Of a DNA stretch of 54,432 bases, positions 1 to 9,098 are shown piece by piece. How positions within the stretch are numbered: position 1 is the first letter of the stretch; each line of letters opens with the position of its first letter. The DNA lies in NCBI GenBank assembly GCA_937951135.1, contig CALFCI010000124.1:1-54432 (forward strand). The letters are read 5' to 3'. The translations under genes and the position numbers were made by a program. The stretch comes from an uncultured Aquimarina sp. GTDB taxonomy: Bacteria; Bacteroidota; Bacteroidia; Flavobacteriales; Flavobacteriaceae. The notes below the pieces were generated by a model that was not told the DNA's origin, did no database searches, and was given only the letters and a program-made list of their open reading frames with translations.

Positions 1-66
1 ATTATCACACACGCCATGAAACTCATTTACATTCAGGAGGAAATGCTATTAGCATGGAATTTATAA
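1..66 (+). CDS. 3' end of a protein-coding gene, cut by the window edge (tentative)
   Basis: Frame 1 is open from the first base to a TAA at 64-66 and would give the last 21 residues of a protein ending EEMLLAWNL. The next gene starts 13 bp downstream on the same strand, so the two could be co-transcribed. The fragment is too short to assign a family, and an open frame of this length can occur by chance. Confidence 0.35.
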   Translation: MITHAMKLIYIQEEMLLAWNL

Positions 67-79
67 ATACCTTACTATA

Positions 80-1126
80 ATGAAATTTTTCTTACTAGCT
101 ATTTTAATACTATTAAGTTGTAAAGAAAACAAACAGCTTGATGACAATTTGTTTACTAAAAAAACAATAAATAAAAAAATAGATAAACCCGTAAAAAAAG
201 AAAATTCTTTTACTGTCATTAAAAAGACGTTAAGTAAAATTAATACTGATTCCATATCTAATTCATATAAATTGCCTTTTGGTGAACAAAAGTTAATAGA
301 GACAAAATTCCCAACACGTTGGGAATTTGATTTGAATTTAAAAAGTTCAGATATTGAAGGGAATAAAATAAATAGTAGTTTCGATACTATTTCTAAAAAT
401 TTACAAAAACTATTTCGTTCAAATACCAATCAGTTAAAAAATCATTATATAAGACAAGAGTCTATCACAAATAGCCACTTAAATAAATATCTAAATACAG
501 ATAAAAGCAAATTAAAAGGATTTTCAGAAAGCAATAAGCTAATTGGCTTGTTTCCAAATAAATTTAATTATAAAATATGTTTATTTTCAGAAAATGTTAA
601 TGTTGACTATAATAAATGGGGGGATTTAGTAATAATAAATAAAAGTGGTGAAATAATAAGTGGTTTAAATGTTTACAATTATTTTGAAAAATATCTTGTT
701 GCTCAGCAAAAAATGTTTTTCATTGACAAAAATTACATCATTCATATTAAAGATTTCTTGATGTATGAAGATTCTGGAAATTTACTTCAATCTAAAATGT
801 ATCAAATCTCAAATGAAGGTAAATTTATTAGATATTATAGAAAGGATGGGAAATATAAAGACGATAAAGAAGAAGGTTTTGTTAAAAACAATACTAGAAA
901 TGGTAAATGGATTGAGAAAATTTCAAATGGTTTTATAAATGATTACACTTATGTCGAATCTGAATATAAAGAAGGTATACTGCTGGGTAAAAGTCATTTT
1001 TACGAGTATGGTTATGATAAAAATGAATATGGAGAACCTATTATCAAAACTGGAAAAAAAGGAAAATTATTATATACAGAAACCTATACAGATGGTGAAC
1101 TTCAAGAAAGAACATTTGTAGAGTGA
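80..1126 (+). CDS. hypothetical lipoprotein with YwqK/MORN-like C-terminal repeats
   Basis: 348 aa. The N-terminus is a short hydrophobic signal ending in a lipobox (LLSC, Cys14), so an outer-membrane or periplasmic lipoprotein is expected. A Lys/Asn-rich linker follows. The last ~90 residues contain 'NGKW', 'EYKEGILLGKSHFYEYG' and 'ETYTDGELQE' segments that resemble the Gly/Trp/Tyr repeats of MORN or YwqK-type proteins. I do not recognise the rest. The gene is more AT-rich than its neighbours and follows a truncated ORF by 13 bp. An immunity-type role beside an upstream toxin is conceivable but is speculation. Confidence 0.7.
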   Translation: MKFFLLAILILLSCKENKQLDDNLFTKKTINKKIDKPVKKENSFTVIKKTLSKINTDSISNSYKLPFGEQKLIETKFPTRWEFDLNLKSSDIEGNKINSSFDTISKNLQKLFRSNTNQLKNHYIRQESITNSHLNKYLNTDKSKLKGFSESNKLIGLFPNKFNYKICLFSENVNVDYNKWGDLVIINKSGEIISGLNVYNYFEKYLVAQQKMFFIDKNYIIHIKDFLMYEDSGNLLQSKMYQISNEGKFIRYYRKDGKYKDDKEEGFVKNNTRNGKWIEKISNGFINDYTYVESEYKEGILLGKSHFYEYGYDKNEYGEPIIKTGKKGKLLYTETYTDGELQERTFVE

Positions 1127-1217
1127 TTGTGTGATATGCCTTTAGCACTGTAGGCTTCCCTAAAAATGACCTCCTCCCGATAAACTGGACAGTTTAGAAC
1201 TAGAGTTTTTATGGCAA

Positions 1218-1248
1218 AAAAAGCAGCAATTTTAAATTGCTGCTTTTT
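1218..1248. terminator. bidirectional intrinsic terminator between the lipoprotein gene and ahcY
   Basis: Perfect 14-bp arms (1218-1231 and 1235-1248, AAAAAGCAGCAATT and its complement) with a 3-nt loop. A-run and T-run flanks suit both strands. It lies between convergent genes. Confidence 0.8.
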
Positions 1249-1315
1249 AATAAAATTAGTAGTCTACTAATCTATAATACTTATATAGTAATGTACATCA
1301 TAGCACATTCATTAC

Positions 1316-2626
1316 TTAGTACCTATAATACTCAGGCTTGTAAGGGCCTTCAACCGTAACACCAATATAAGAAGCTTGATCTTCACGCAGTGTTTCTAGC
1401 TCTACTCCTAAGCGCGACAAATGTAACTTAGCTACTTTCTCATCTAAATGCTTTGGCAGCATGTATACATCATTTCCGTAACGTTCTGGATGATTCCACA
1501 ACTCTATTTGCGCCAAGGTTTGGTTTGTAAATGAATTACTCATTACAAAACTTGGATGCCCTGTAGCACAGCCTAAATTTACCAAACGTCCTTCTGCAAG
1601 AAGAATAATGTCTTTTCCATCAATAGTATACTTATCCACTTGAGGCTTAATTTCTACTTTGGTATCTCCATAGTTTTCATTCAACCAAGTCACATCAATC
1701 TCATTATCAAAATGTCCGATATTACAGATAATAGTCTTGTCTTTTACCGCTTTAAAATGCGCTGCTTGTACAATATCTTTATTTCCTGTTGTTGTGATAA
1801 CAATATCAGCATTACCAATAACCGTATTCAACTTTTTCACCTCAAATCCGTCCATTGCTGCTTGTAATGCACAAATAGGATCGATTTCAGTAACCGTTAC
1901 AATAGCACCTGCTCCTTGAAAAGAAGCAGCCGTTCCTTTACCTACATCACCATATCCACAAACTACAACACGTTTCCCTGCCAACATAATATCTGTAGCA
2001 CGGCGTATTGCGTCTACCGCACTTTCTCTACATCCGTATTTGTTATCAAATTTAGACTTAGTTACAGAATCATTTACATTAATTGCAGGGATTGGTAAAG
2101 TTCCATTTTTTACTCTCTCATACAAACGGTGTACTCCAGTTGTAGTCTCTTCTGATAACCCTTTAATATCTTTTACCAGTTCTGGATAGCGATCCAATAC
2201 CATATTGGTTAAATCTCCACCATCATCCAAAATCATATTTAAAGGCTTGCGATCCTCACCAAAAAATAAAGTTTGTTCAATACACCACTCAAATTCCTCT
2301 TCATTCATTCCTTTCCATGCATATACAGGAATCCCTGCATCTGCAATTGCTGCTGCTGCATGATCTTGTGTTGAAAAGATATTACAAGAACTCCAAGTCA
2401 CCTCAGCACCCAATGCAATTAACGTTTCAATCAATACTGCGGTTTGTATCGTCATGTGTAAACATCCTGCAATACGCGTTCCTGCTAAAGGCTGTTCGTC
2501 TTTATACTCTTTACGCAATGCCATTAATCCTGGCATTTCTGCTTCTGCTAATTCAATTTCTTTTCGTCCCCAAGACGCTAATGAAATGTCTTTTACCTTG
2601 TAAGGGGTGTATGTCATTGTTTTCAT
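1316..2626 (-). CDS. ahcY: adenosylhomocysteinase (S-adenosyl-L-homocysteine hydrolase)
   Basis: 436 aa, the usual bacterial length. It reversibly hydrolyses S-adenosylhomocysteine to adenosine and homocysteine, removing the inhibitory product of methylation. Visible signatures are the N-terminal [17 protein letters not shown], the substrate-site segment [35 protein letters not shown] with the catalytic Lys/Asp region, the NAD Rossmann loop [20 protein letters not shown], and the C-terminal YKPEYYRY tail that in this family completes the neighbouring subunit's cofactor site. Cytosolic homotetramer by family. It is divergent from the phosphopantetheinyl transferase gene across 148 bp. High certainty. 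Confidence 0.97.
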   Translation of the reverse strand: MKTMTYTPYKVKDISLASWGRKEIELAEAEMPGLMALRKEYKDEQPLAGTRIAGCLHMTIQTAVLIETLIALGAEVTWSSCNIFSTQDHAAAAIADAGIPVYAWKGMNEEEFEWCIEQTLFFGEDRKPLNMILDDGGDLTNMVLDRYPELVKDIKGLSEETTTGVHRLYERVKNGTLPIPAINVNDSVTKSKFDNKYGCRESAVDAIRRATDIMLAGKRVVVCGYGDVGKGTAASFQGAGAIVTVTEIDPICALQAAMDGFEVKKLNTVIGNADIVITTTGNKDIVQAAHFKAVKDKTIICNIGHFDNEIDVTWLNENYGDTKVEIKPQVDKYTIDGKDIILLAEGRLVNLGCATGHPSFVMSNSFTNQTLAQIELWNHPERYGNDVYMLPKHLDEKVAKLHLSRLGVELETLREDQASYIGVTVEGPYKPEYYRY

Positions 2627-2746
2627 TTGTTTATTCTATTAAGTGTACTGCTGGTTAATAATCGTATACAAAATTTTGAAAAGCAGTTTTTTATAGTACA
2701 TTCGCAACCATAAAAACGAGTATTAAAGCACCTACTTTTCAGGATG

Positions 2747-2754
2747 CAAAGATA
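2747..2754 (-). promoter_or_regulatory. candidate -7 element for ahcY (TATCTTTG)
   Basis: Read on the minus strand, 2754-2747 is TATCTTTG, matching the Bacteroidota -7 consensus TAnnTTTG. It would give ahcY a leader of about 115 nt. No convincing -33 TTG is seen at the usual spacing. Confidence 0.45.
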
Positions 2755-2774
2755 CGGAAAACTTTAAGAATATA

Positions 2775-3416
2775 ATGCCATTATACAAAACTATAGCCGT
2801 AAACGCGCATACCTTTGTGTCTATTTGGAAGGTTGAAGAATCTTTTGAAACCCTAAGTGAAGCTATAGTACTTACTCCAAATTGCCAAACCCGAGTAACC
2901 GGTATGAAATCTGATATTCATCGGCGTGGTTTTATGGCGGTTCGCCATTTATTACAGGCATCAGGATATACCGATCATGATTTATATTATGATGATTTTG
3001 GAAAACCGTATTTAACGGATGGAAAGCACATTTCAATCACACATTCTTTTGAGTTTGCTGGTATCATTATTAGTGACGCTCCAGTGGGAATTGATATTGA
3101 AAAACAGCGTGAAAAAATTCAAACTATTGCACATAAGTTTGTAGGTTCCGAACAGGAAACTATCCTAAGTCACACTACTGATACTGATCGCATTCGCGCG
3201 TTAACAATACTATGGGGTGCCAAAGAAGCTTTATACAAGTCATTTGCTACAGCAGGGATTAGTTTTCAACAACATATTCACATCCAACCCTTTGAACTCA
3301 ACATGCCTTTTTTATGTGGCACCGTACACTATAATGAGCAGATTGAGCATTATGATATTACGTTCATGGAATTTGAAAATTTTACCTGTGTTTATGCACT
3401 TCCGTATGCTTTTTAA
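2775..3416 (+). CDS. 4'-phosphopantetheinyl transferase (Sfp superfamily)
   Basis: 213 aa. It transfers the phosphopantetheine arm of CoA to a conserved Ser of carrier proteins. The superfamily metal and catalytic motifs are present: GIDIE (Asp107, Glu109) and WGAKEALYKSF (Lys150-Glu151, Lys155). The length matches Sfp/HetI-like single-domain enzymes rather than the ~120-residue AcpS type. No polyketide or peptide synthetase lies nearby, so it may serve the housekeeping carrier protein (acpP, 30522-30755). It is divergent from ahcY. Confidence 0.92.
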   Translation: MPLYKTIAVNAHTFVSIWKVEESFETLSEAIVLTPNCQTRVTGMKSDIHRRGFMAVRHLLQASGYTDHDLYYDDFGKPYLTDGKHISITHSFEFAGIIISDAPVGIDIEKQREKIQTIAHKFVGSEQETILSHTTDTDRIRALTILWGAKEALYKSFATAGISFQQHIHIQPFELNMPFLCGTVHYNEQIEHYDITFMEFENFTCVYALPYAF

Positions 3417-3502
3417 ATTGATATTTTTACCGCAACGCTTCTAGTCTATTTATATTACTTATTTTTGCATAAAATTTTATGATTTGTTTCTTTTAACTTA
3501 TC

Positions 3503-3549
3503 TTGACAGTGAACTACCTCGAAGAATTAAACTCCACAATGTGGATTAA
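3503..3549 (-). repeat. dispersed repeat family 3, short form (copy A)
   Basis: The minus strand reads ATCCACATTGTGGAGTTTAA then TTCTTCGAGGTAGTTCACTG, nearly identical to copy D at 54152-54190. It carries the imperfect palindrome CCACATTGTGG. Other copies are at 35795-35876 and 41402-41502. It lies between two co-directional genes. Confidence 0.8.
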
Positions 3550-3604
3550 AATTTTTTTAACATAAAGACGTTTACCATATATCCATCATATAGCGCAACT
3601 ACTC

Positions 3605-5170
3605 ATGAATATTTCTGATAAAGACATTGCCTTCATTAAAGCTAAAGGGCTTACTGTAGAAAAGGTAATGACTCAAATTGAAACTTTTAAAAAAGAGATT
3701 CCTTTTATAGCCTTAAGAAGTGCGGCTACTCTAGATAACGGTATTTTACAACTTTCAGCACATTACCAAAAAGAGCTGATTGCTTTATATGAATCCAAAA
3801 CTGAAGAATTAGAGACTATAAAATTTGTTCCGGCTTCTGGTGCGGCAACACGTATGTTTAAAGATCTATTTAAGTTTTTAGACAATTACAACTACACCAA
3901 AGAAAGTTTAAACTCTTATACCAATCATGAAAAAGCAACTGCAATTCGTTTGTTTTTAATTGGATTAGAAAAATTTCCTTTCTATACGAATGTTATTGAA
4001 AAGATTAAAGAGTCTTATCCTCGGTTTGAATCCTTGTCTGAAGGGAAACAATTGTATCTATTTATTGAGATGATGCTTAAAGATAAAGGAATGAATTACG
4101 GTTCCTATCCTAAAGGATTACTTCCATTTCACAATTATTCAGAAAGTATTGCAACCTCCTTTGAAGAGCACTTATATGAAGCTGCTGGATACGCCACTTC
4201 TGCATCAGGGAACTCCAAATTACATTTTACGATTTCTAAAGATCATTTGGAGGCTTTTAAAGATGAATTTGATCGAATAAAAAAGAGAGTCGAAAAGAAA
4301 ACGAATACCAAATTTGATATTAGCTATTCGTTTCAAAAACAAGAAACGGATACCATAGCTGTTAATGAAGATAACACCCCGTTTAGAACGAAGAACGAAG
4401 AACTTTTATTTCGTCCAGGAGGTCATGGTGCTTTGATCGAAAATTTAAACGATCTAGATGCCGATATTATTTATATCAAAAACATTGACAATGTGGTGGT
4501 GAGAAAGTATCAAGAAGAAGTTTCTGGATACAAAAAAATACTGGCTGGTAAGCTTATCGAAATTCAAGAAGAAGTGTTTAGAATTCTACGGGCTATCGAT
4601 AAAGAGATCCCTACTGGAAGTGCTTTAGAAGACATTAAAACGTTTTTAGTAAAGCAATTAAATGTACGTTTACCATTAGATTTTGATAAATTTGCAGAAC
4701 ATCACAAGCTTGAATTTTTAAGGGAAGCCTTAGATCGCCCTATTCGAGTATGCGGAATGGTAATTAATGAAGGGGAACCTGGTGGAGGACCATTCTGGGT
4801 CAAAAAAGAAAATGGTCGATTAGTATTGCAAATTATTGAAACTGCGCAAATCGACATAAAAGATACTCGACAACAACAGATTTTAAAAAGTGCTACTCAT
4901 TTTAATCCCGTAGATCTAGTCTGTGGTATTAAAAATTATAAAGGCAAAAAATTTGATCTATTAAAACACGTAGATCCAAATGCTGGATTTATAACCACAA
5001 AATCTGTAGACGGAAAAACATTGAAGGCACTAGAGCTTCCTGGATTATGGAATGGAGCCATGTCCAATTGGATTAGTGTATTTATTGAAGTACCATTAAC
5101 AACATTTAACCCTGTAAAAACAGTTAATGACTTATTAAAATCTGCACATCAAGTAAAGTTATTTACATAA
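3605..5170 (+). CDS. DUF4301 family protein
   Basis: 521 aa. I recognise this as the DUF4301 family of Bacteroidota from its characteristic VPASGAATRMFKDLFKFL segment near residue 78, FRPGGHGALIENLNDLDADI in the middle, and EPGGGPFWVKKENG. The Gly-rich GxGAxxR-like N-terminal segment and 'GGHGALI' recall nucleotidyltransferase folds, but the function is not known to me. No signal peptide or membrane segment, so probably cytosolic. It stands alone, with a repeat upstream and palindromes downstream. Confidence 0.85.
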   Translation: MNISDKDIAFIKAKGLTVEKVMTQIETFKKEIPFIALRSAATLDNGILQLSAHYQKELIALYESKTEELETIKFVPASGAATRMFKDLFKFLDNYNYTKESLNSYTNHEKATAIRLFLIGLEKFPFYTNVIEKIKESYPRFESLSEGKQLYLFIEMMLKDKGMNYGSYPKGLLPFHNYSESIATSFEEHLYEAAGYATSASGNSKLHFTISKDHLEAFKDEFDRIKKRVEKKTNTKFDISYSFQKQETDTIAVNEDNTPFRTKNEELLFRPGGHGALIENLNDLDADIIYIKNIDNVVVRKYQEEVSGYKKILAGKLIEIQEEVFRILRAIDKEIPTGSALEDIKTFLVKQLNVRLPLDFDKFAEHHKLEFLREALDRPIRVCGMVINEGEPGGGPFWVKKENGRLVLQIIETAQIDIKDTRQQQILKSATHFNPVDLVCGIKNYKGKKFDLLKHVDPNAGFITTKSVDGKTLKALELPGLWNGAMSNWISVFIEVPLTTFNPVKTVNDLLKSAHQVKLFT

Positions 5171-5186
5171 AAATATATTGTGTTAG

Positions 5187-5247
5187 AAACGCAAGATTTT
5201 GCGTTTACAACGAACAAAAAAATTACAAGACGCAAAATTTTGCGTCT
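5187..5247. repeat. two related GCAAAATTTTGC-type palindromes
   Basis: 5187-5206 is AAACGCAAGATTTTGCGTTT (8-bp arms). 5228-5247 is a perfect 20-bp palindrome, AGACGCAAAATTTTGCGTCT. They sit between the convergent DUF4301 and metallopeptidase genes and could act as terminators, though neither has a clear T-run. The second resembles short palindromes that recur between genes in Bacteroidota. Confidence 0.7.
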
Positions 5248-5264
5248 CTAGCAAATGGATGCGA

Positions 5265-5957
5265 TTAATTTCTTCTTCCCATAAACATAGAAATAAAATA
5301 CAGCAAGGTCGCTAATGATCCTAAAGCCGCAACTAAATAGGTACGTGCCGCCCATTTTAAGGCATCTTTTGCGCCATCGTGTTCTTCTGGCGTAAGCATA
5401 TTCGTATCTTCTAGCCATGCTAATGCTCGATTACTAGCATCATATTCTACTGGAAGTGTAATCATTGAAAAAAATGTGGTTACTCCAAAAAGTAAGATCC
5501 CTACTAAAAACACCGTATTCCCAAACACCATTCCTGCAACAGATAATCCTAAACCTGCCATAATCACAATGTTTGAAAACTTACTAGCAATCCCCACTGC
5601 GGGTACAATTTTAGACCGCATTGTTAACCAACTGTATGCCGTAGCATGCTGTATTGCATGACCACATTCGTGTGCCGAAACAGCTGCTGCTGCTGCATTA
5701 CGCTGGTTATAGACACCCTCACTTAGATTTACCGTTTTATTTCTTGGATCATAATGATCAGTAAGCATCCCTGGCGTAGAGACTACTTGTACATCATGAA
5801 TCCCACTATCACTCAGCATCTTAGTGGCAATCTCTGCTCCACTCATTCCGTTTTGCAATTGAATATTCGAATATTCTTTAAACTTTTTTTTCAATTTATT
5901 GCTTACATAGCTACTTACCAAAAAGATAACGCCCGCAATAATATAGTAACCCATCAT
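5265..5957 (-). CDS. zinc metallopeptidase, YugP-like family
   Basis: 230 aa membrane protein. A first membrane segment spans residues ~3-18. The zinc-binding motif is HECGH at residues 96-100, in the family context SAHECGHAIQHATAY. Two or three more hydrophobic segments follow (~118-165 and ~205-225). The HExxH residues are intact, so it should be an active membrane-bound protease; its substrate is unknown. It lies downstream of leuS on the same strand with a 95-bp gap. Confidence 0.9.
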   Translation of the reverse strand: MMGYYIIAGVIFLVSSYVSNKLKKKFKEYSNIQLQNGMSGAEIATKMLSDSGIHDVQVVSTPGMLTDHYDPRNKTVNLSEGVYNQRNAAAAAVSAHECGHAIQHATAYSWLTMRSKIVPAVGIASKFSNIVIMAGLGLSVAGMVFGNTVFLVGILLFGVTTFFSMITLPVEYDASNRALAWLEDTNMLTPEEHDGAKDALKWAARTYLVAALGSLATLLYFISMFMGRRN

Positions 5958-6017
5958 ATCTGTACTGATTTTATGGTATTAAAATTACAAAACTAAACGA
6001 TCAAAAACAATAGATTC

Positions 6018-6045
6018 AAAAATTCTGAATTCTGAATTCATAATT
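6018..6045. repeat. short AATTCTG tandem repeat
   Basis: AATTCTGAATTCTGAATTCA is a low-complexity repeat between leuS and the metallopeptidase gene. Similar strings are common filler between flavobacterial genes. Confidence 0.6.
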
Positions 6046-6052
6046 TAACACC

Positions 6053-8929
6053 CTACCCTACTAAATTTACAATCTTTCCGGGTACGATAATCACTTTTTT
6101 AGGAGTACGCCCTGCCAATTGCTCTTGTGTTTTTTCATGTGCCATCACAGCCGCTTCTATTTCCTCTTTGCTTAAATCTAATGATAATTCCATAGTAAAG
6201 CGTCTCTTCCCATTAAATGAAATAGGATATTCCTTAGTCGACTCTACCAAATAAGAAGCGTCAAATGTTGGAAACGCAACTGTTGATATGGAAGTGGTAT
6301 GCCCTAATTTGCTCCACAACTCTTCTGCAATATGAGGTGCATACGGTGATAATAATACTAATAAAGGTTCTAAAACGTCTTTAGCATAGCACTTTTGAGC
6401 AGTTAATTCATTGACTGCAATCATAAATACACTTACCGAAGTATTAAATGAGAAGTTTTCTATATCTTCTTGTACCTTTTTAATGGTTTTATGTAAAGTC
6501 TTCGCGCCTTCAGGAACTTCGGACAATCCTACATCCGACACATAAAAAGCACCTTGATCTCCACTATGATATAATTTCCATAATTTCTTTAAGAAATTAT
6601 GGACTCCTGTGATTCCCGCAGTATTCCAAGGTTTTGCTTGTTCTAATGGCCCTAAGAACATTTCGTACAATCGTAAGGTATCTGCTCCATAATTTTCACA
6701 AATTGTATCTGGATTTACAACATTATACCAACGCTTAGACATTTTCTCAACAGCTCTACCTACGACATACTTACCATCCTCTAGTATAAATTCAGCAGTT
6801 GCAAATTGGGGTTGCCAAGCTTTTAATCCCGCAACATCCAACTCGTCTGATGCAGTAATCAAATTTACATCTACCCGAAGCTCTTCTATATCATGTGCTG
6901 ACTTTAATCCTTTTGAAACATAGGTATTGGTACCCGAGATTCTATATATGATAGCACTCGTTCCTAAAATCATGCCCTGATTGATTAACTTTTTAAAAGG
7001 TTCATCGACAGGTATGCATTCCATATCATATAAAAACTTAGTCCAAAATCGAGAATACAACAAATGCCCAGTAGCATGTTCATTCCCTCCTATATATAAA
7101 TCGACATTCTGCCAATATTCCAACGCTTCTTTAGACGCAAATGCATCCGTATTTTGCGCATCCATATAGCGAAACAAATACCAAGAACTTCCTGCCCAAC
7201 CCGGCATTGTATTGAGTTCTAATGGAAATACGGTAGCATCATCAATTAATGTATTGGCAACTACTTTATGTTCCGCAGTATCCCAAGCCCAAGCATCCGC
7301 ACGACCCAATGGTGGTTCTCCAGTTTCGGTAGGAAGGTATTTTTCAACTTCAGGCAACGCAATTGGCAAATGTTCGGCAGCAATCATTTGTGGCATTCCA
7401 TCCACATAATATACCGGAAAAGGCTCTCCCCAATATCGTTGTCGACTAAACACAGCGTCTCGTAATCTATAATTTGTTTTTCCTTCTCCTTGCCCTAATT
7501 TCTCCAATTCATAAATCGCAGTCTTTGTTGCTTTTTTATACGGTAAATCATTCAAAAAATCTGAATTTGTAATTACAGCCTTTCCTTTATCTGCATAAGC
7601 TCCCTCACTAATATCAACATCTTTAAAAATATTTTTGATCGCTGGCATTCCTTCTTTACCCCTAAAATAAGTCGCAAAATCATAATCACGTTGATCTCCA
7701 CAGGGCACCGCCATTACAGCTCCTGTCCCATAACTTGCCAATACATAATCTCCGATCCATATCGGCACCGGTTCTTTAGTAAACGGATGTTCGGCATACC
7801 CTCCTGTAAACACTCCACTAATCGTTTTCACATCTGCCATACGCTCCCGTTCACTGCGTTTTGCTGTAGCATCGATATACGCCTGTACTGCCTCTTTTTG
7901 GGCAGGGGTTGTAATTTTAGAGACCAACTCATGCTCTGGAGCAAGAGTCATAAACGTAACTCCAAAAATAGTATCAGGTCGCGTGGTAAACACTCCAATA
8001 TTAGGTTTCAGGTTTTGGGTCTCAGGTTTTGGGTCTCCGAATATAGTAGATGACACTTTAAATGTTACAGTAGCTCCTACAGATTTACCAATCCAATTGC
8101 GTTGTGAATCTTTTAAAGAATCTGTCCAATCAATACCGTCTAAACCTTGAAGCAAACGCTCAGCATAGGCTGAAATTCGCATGCTCCATTGTGTCATTTT
8201 CTTACGCACTACAGCATATCCTCCGCGTTCAGAAACTCCATTCACGATCTCATCATTTGCCAATACGGTTCCCAGTTCTGGGCACCAGTTCACTTCTGTC
8301 TCTGCCAGATATGTCAATCGATAGTGCAGTAATACTTGTTGTTTTCTAGTCGCTGAAAAAGAAGCCCATTCTGAAGCTGTAAATGAAATACAATCTTCGT
8401 CACATACTGCTCGTACAGATGCATTTCCATCGGCAGCAAAAATAGTTTCTAAAGCTGCAATCGATTTTGCTTTATCAGCAGCGATATCATACCATGATTC
8501 GAACAATTGAATAAAAATCCATTGTGTCCATTTGTAATACGCTGCATTACTGGTGCGCACCTCACGACTCCAATCAAAAGAAAACCCAATCGTATCGAGT
8601 TGTTGACGATACCGAGCGATATTCTCTTGAGTAGTCACCGCAGGATGTTGCCCTGTTTGTATCGCATATTGTTCTGCTGGCAGCCCAAAAGAGTCATATC
8701 CTTGAGGATGCAATACATTATACCCTTGATGACGTTTATACCGCGCATAGATGTCACTAGCAATATACCCTAATGGATGCCCAACATGTAATCCCGCTCC
8801 AGAAGGATAAGGAAACATATCCAAAACATAATATTTGGGTTTATCACTATTATTTTGAGCGATAAATATTTCATTATCTGCCCAATATTGTTGCCATCTG
8901 GCTTCAATTGCGTTAAAATCGTAATTCAT
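6053..8929 (-). CDS. leuS: leucine--tRNA ligase
   Basis: 958 aa from the ATG at 8929; the frame also has an in-frame GTG at 8935, but MNYDFNAIEARWQQYW is the normal family start. Class I synthetase that charges tRNA-Leu. It has the HIGH-type motif HVGHPLGY (about residues 48-55), the editing domain with TTRPDTIFG and GTGAVMAVPCGDQRD, the zinc/leucyl region, and KMSKR (731-735 counted from the GTG). Oddity: immediately before TTRPDTIFG the protein carries SSTIFGDPKPETQNLKPNI, encoded by a 14-bp tandem repeat (8008-8035) that looks like a repeat-derived insertion. The frame stays open, so the enzyme is probably functional. Confidence 0.97.
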   Translation of the reverse strand: MNYDFNAIEARWQQYWADNEIFIAQNNSDKPKYYVLDMFPYPSGAGLHVGHPLGYIASDIYARYKRHQGYNVLHPQGYDSFGLPAEQYAIQTGQHPAVTTQENIARYRQQLDTIGFSFDWSREVRTSNAAYYKWTQWIFIQLFESWYDIAADKAKSIAALETIFAADGNASVRAVCDEDCISFTASEWASFSATRKQQVLLHYRLTYLAETEVNWCPELGTVLANDEIVNGVSERGGYAVVRKKMTQWSMRISAYAERLLQGLDGIDWTDSLKDSQRNWIGKSVGATVTFKVSSTIFGDPKPETQNLKPNIGVFTTRPDTIFGVTFMTLAPEHELVSKITTPAQKEAVQAYIDATAKRSERERMADVKTISGVFTGGYAEHPFTKEPVPIWIGDYVLASYGTGAVMAVPCGDQRDYDFATYFRGKEGMPAIKNIFKDVDISEGAYADKGKAVITNSDFLNDLPYKKATKTAIYELEKLGQGEGKTNYRLRDAVFSRQRYWGEPFPVYYVDGMPQMIAAEHLPIALPEVEKYLPTETGEPPLGRADAWAWDTAEHKVVANTLIDDATVFPLELNTMPGWAGSSWYLFRYMDAQNTDAFASKEALEYWQNVDLYIGGNEHATGHLLYSRFWTKFLYDMECIPVDEPFKKLINQGMILGTSAIIYRISGTNTYVSKGLKSAHDIEELRVDVNLITASDELDVAGLKAWQPQFATAEFILEDGKYVVGRAVEKMSKRWYNVVNPDTICENYGADTLRLYEMFLGPLEQAKPWNTAGITGVHNFLKKLWKLYHSGDQGAFYVSDVGLSEVPEGAKTLHKTIKKVQEDIENFSFNTSVSVFMIAVNELTAQKCYAKDVLEPLLVLLSPYAPHIAEELWSKLGHTTSISTVAFPTFDASYLVESTKEYPISFNGKRRFTMELSLDLSKEEIEAAVMAHEKTQEQLAGRTPKKVIIVPGKIVNLVG
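8008..8035. repeat. 14-bp tandem duplication inside leuS
   Basis: TCAGGTTTTGGGTC occurs twice in direct succession (8008-8021 and 8022-8035), followed by a related unit on the 5' side (TTAGGTTTCAGG overlaps at 8001). It is in frame within leuS and encodes the PKPETQNLKP segment. Confidence 0.85.
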
Positions 8930-9098
8930 GTGCACTATTTTCAGGTTGCGAATTTACAATTTATAGCTCGTAATCTCTAGCATCTAGATATAGATTGCAT
9001 CATTTAACATTCATTTATGTTTGAAATATCCTAAAATGTATAGTTTTACAAAAGTTCCTATATTATGGAAACTGAATGACCCTTTTAAAACCACAATT

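Noticed and set aside
5754..5996. Plus-strand 80-codon frame over the metallopeptidase gene
   Set aside because: It runs antisense to a clear HECGH metallopeptidase gene and shows no protein-like features.
6981..8773. Several plus-strand frames opposite leuS
   Set aside because: They are shadows of the leuS frame with no family-like sequence of their own.
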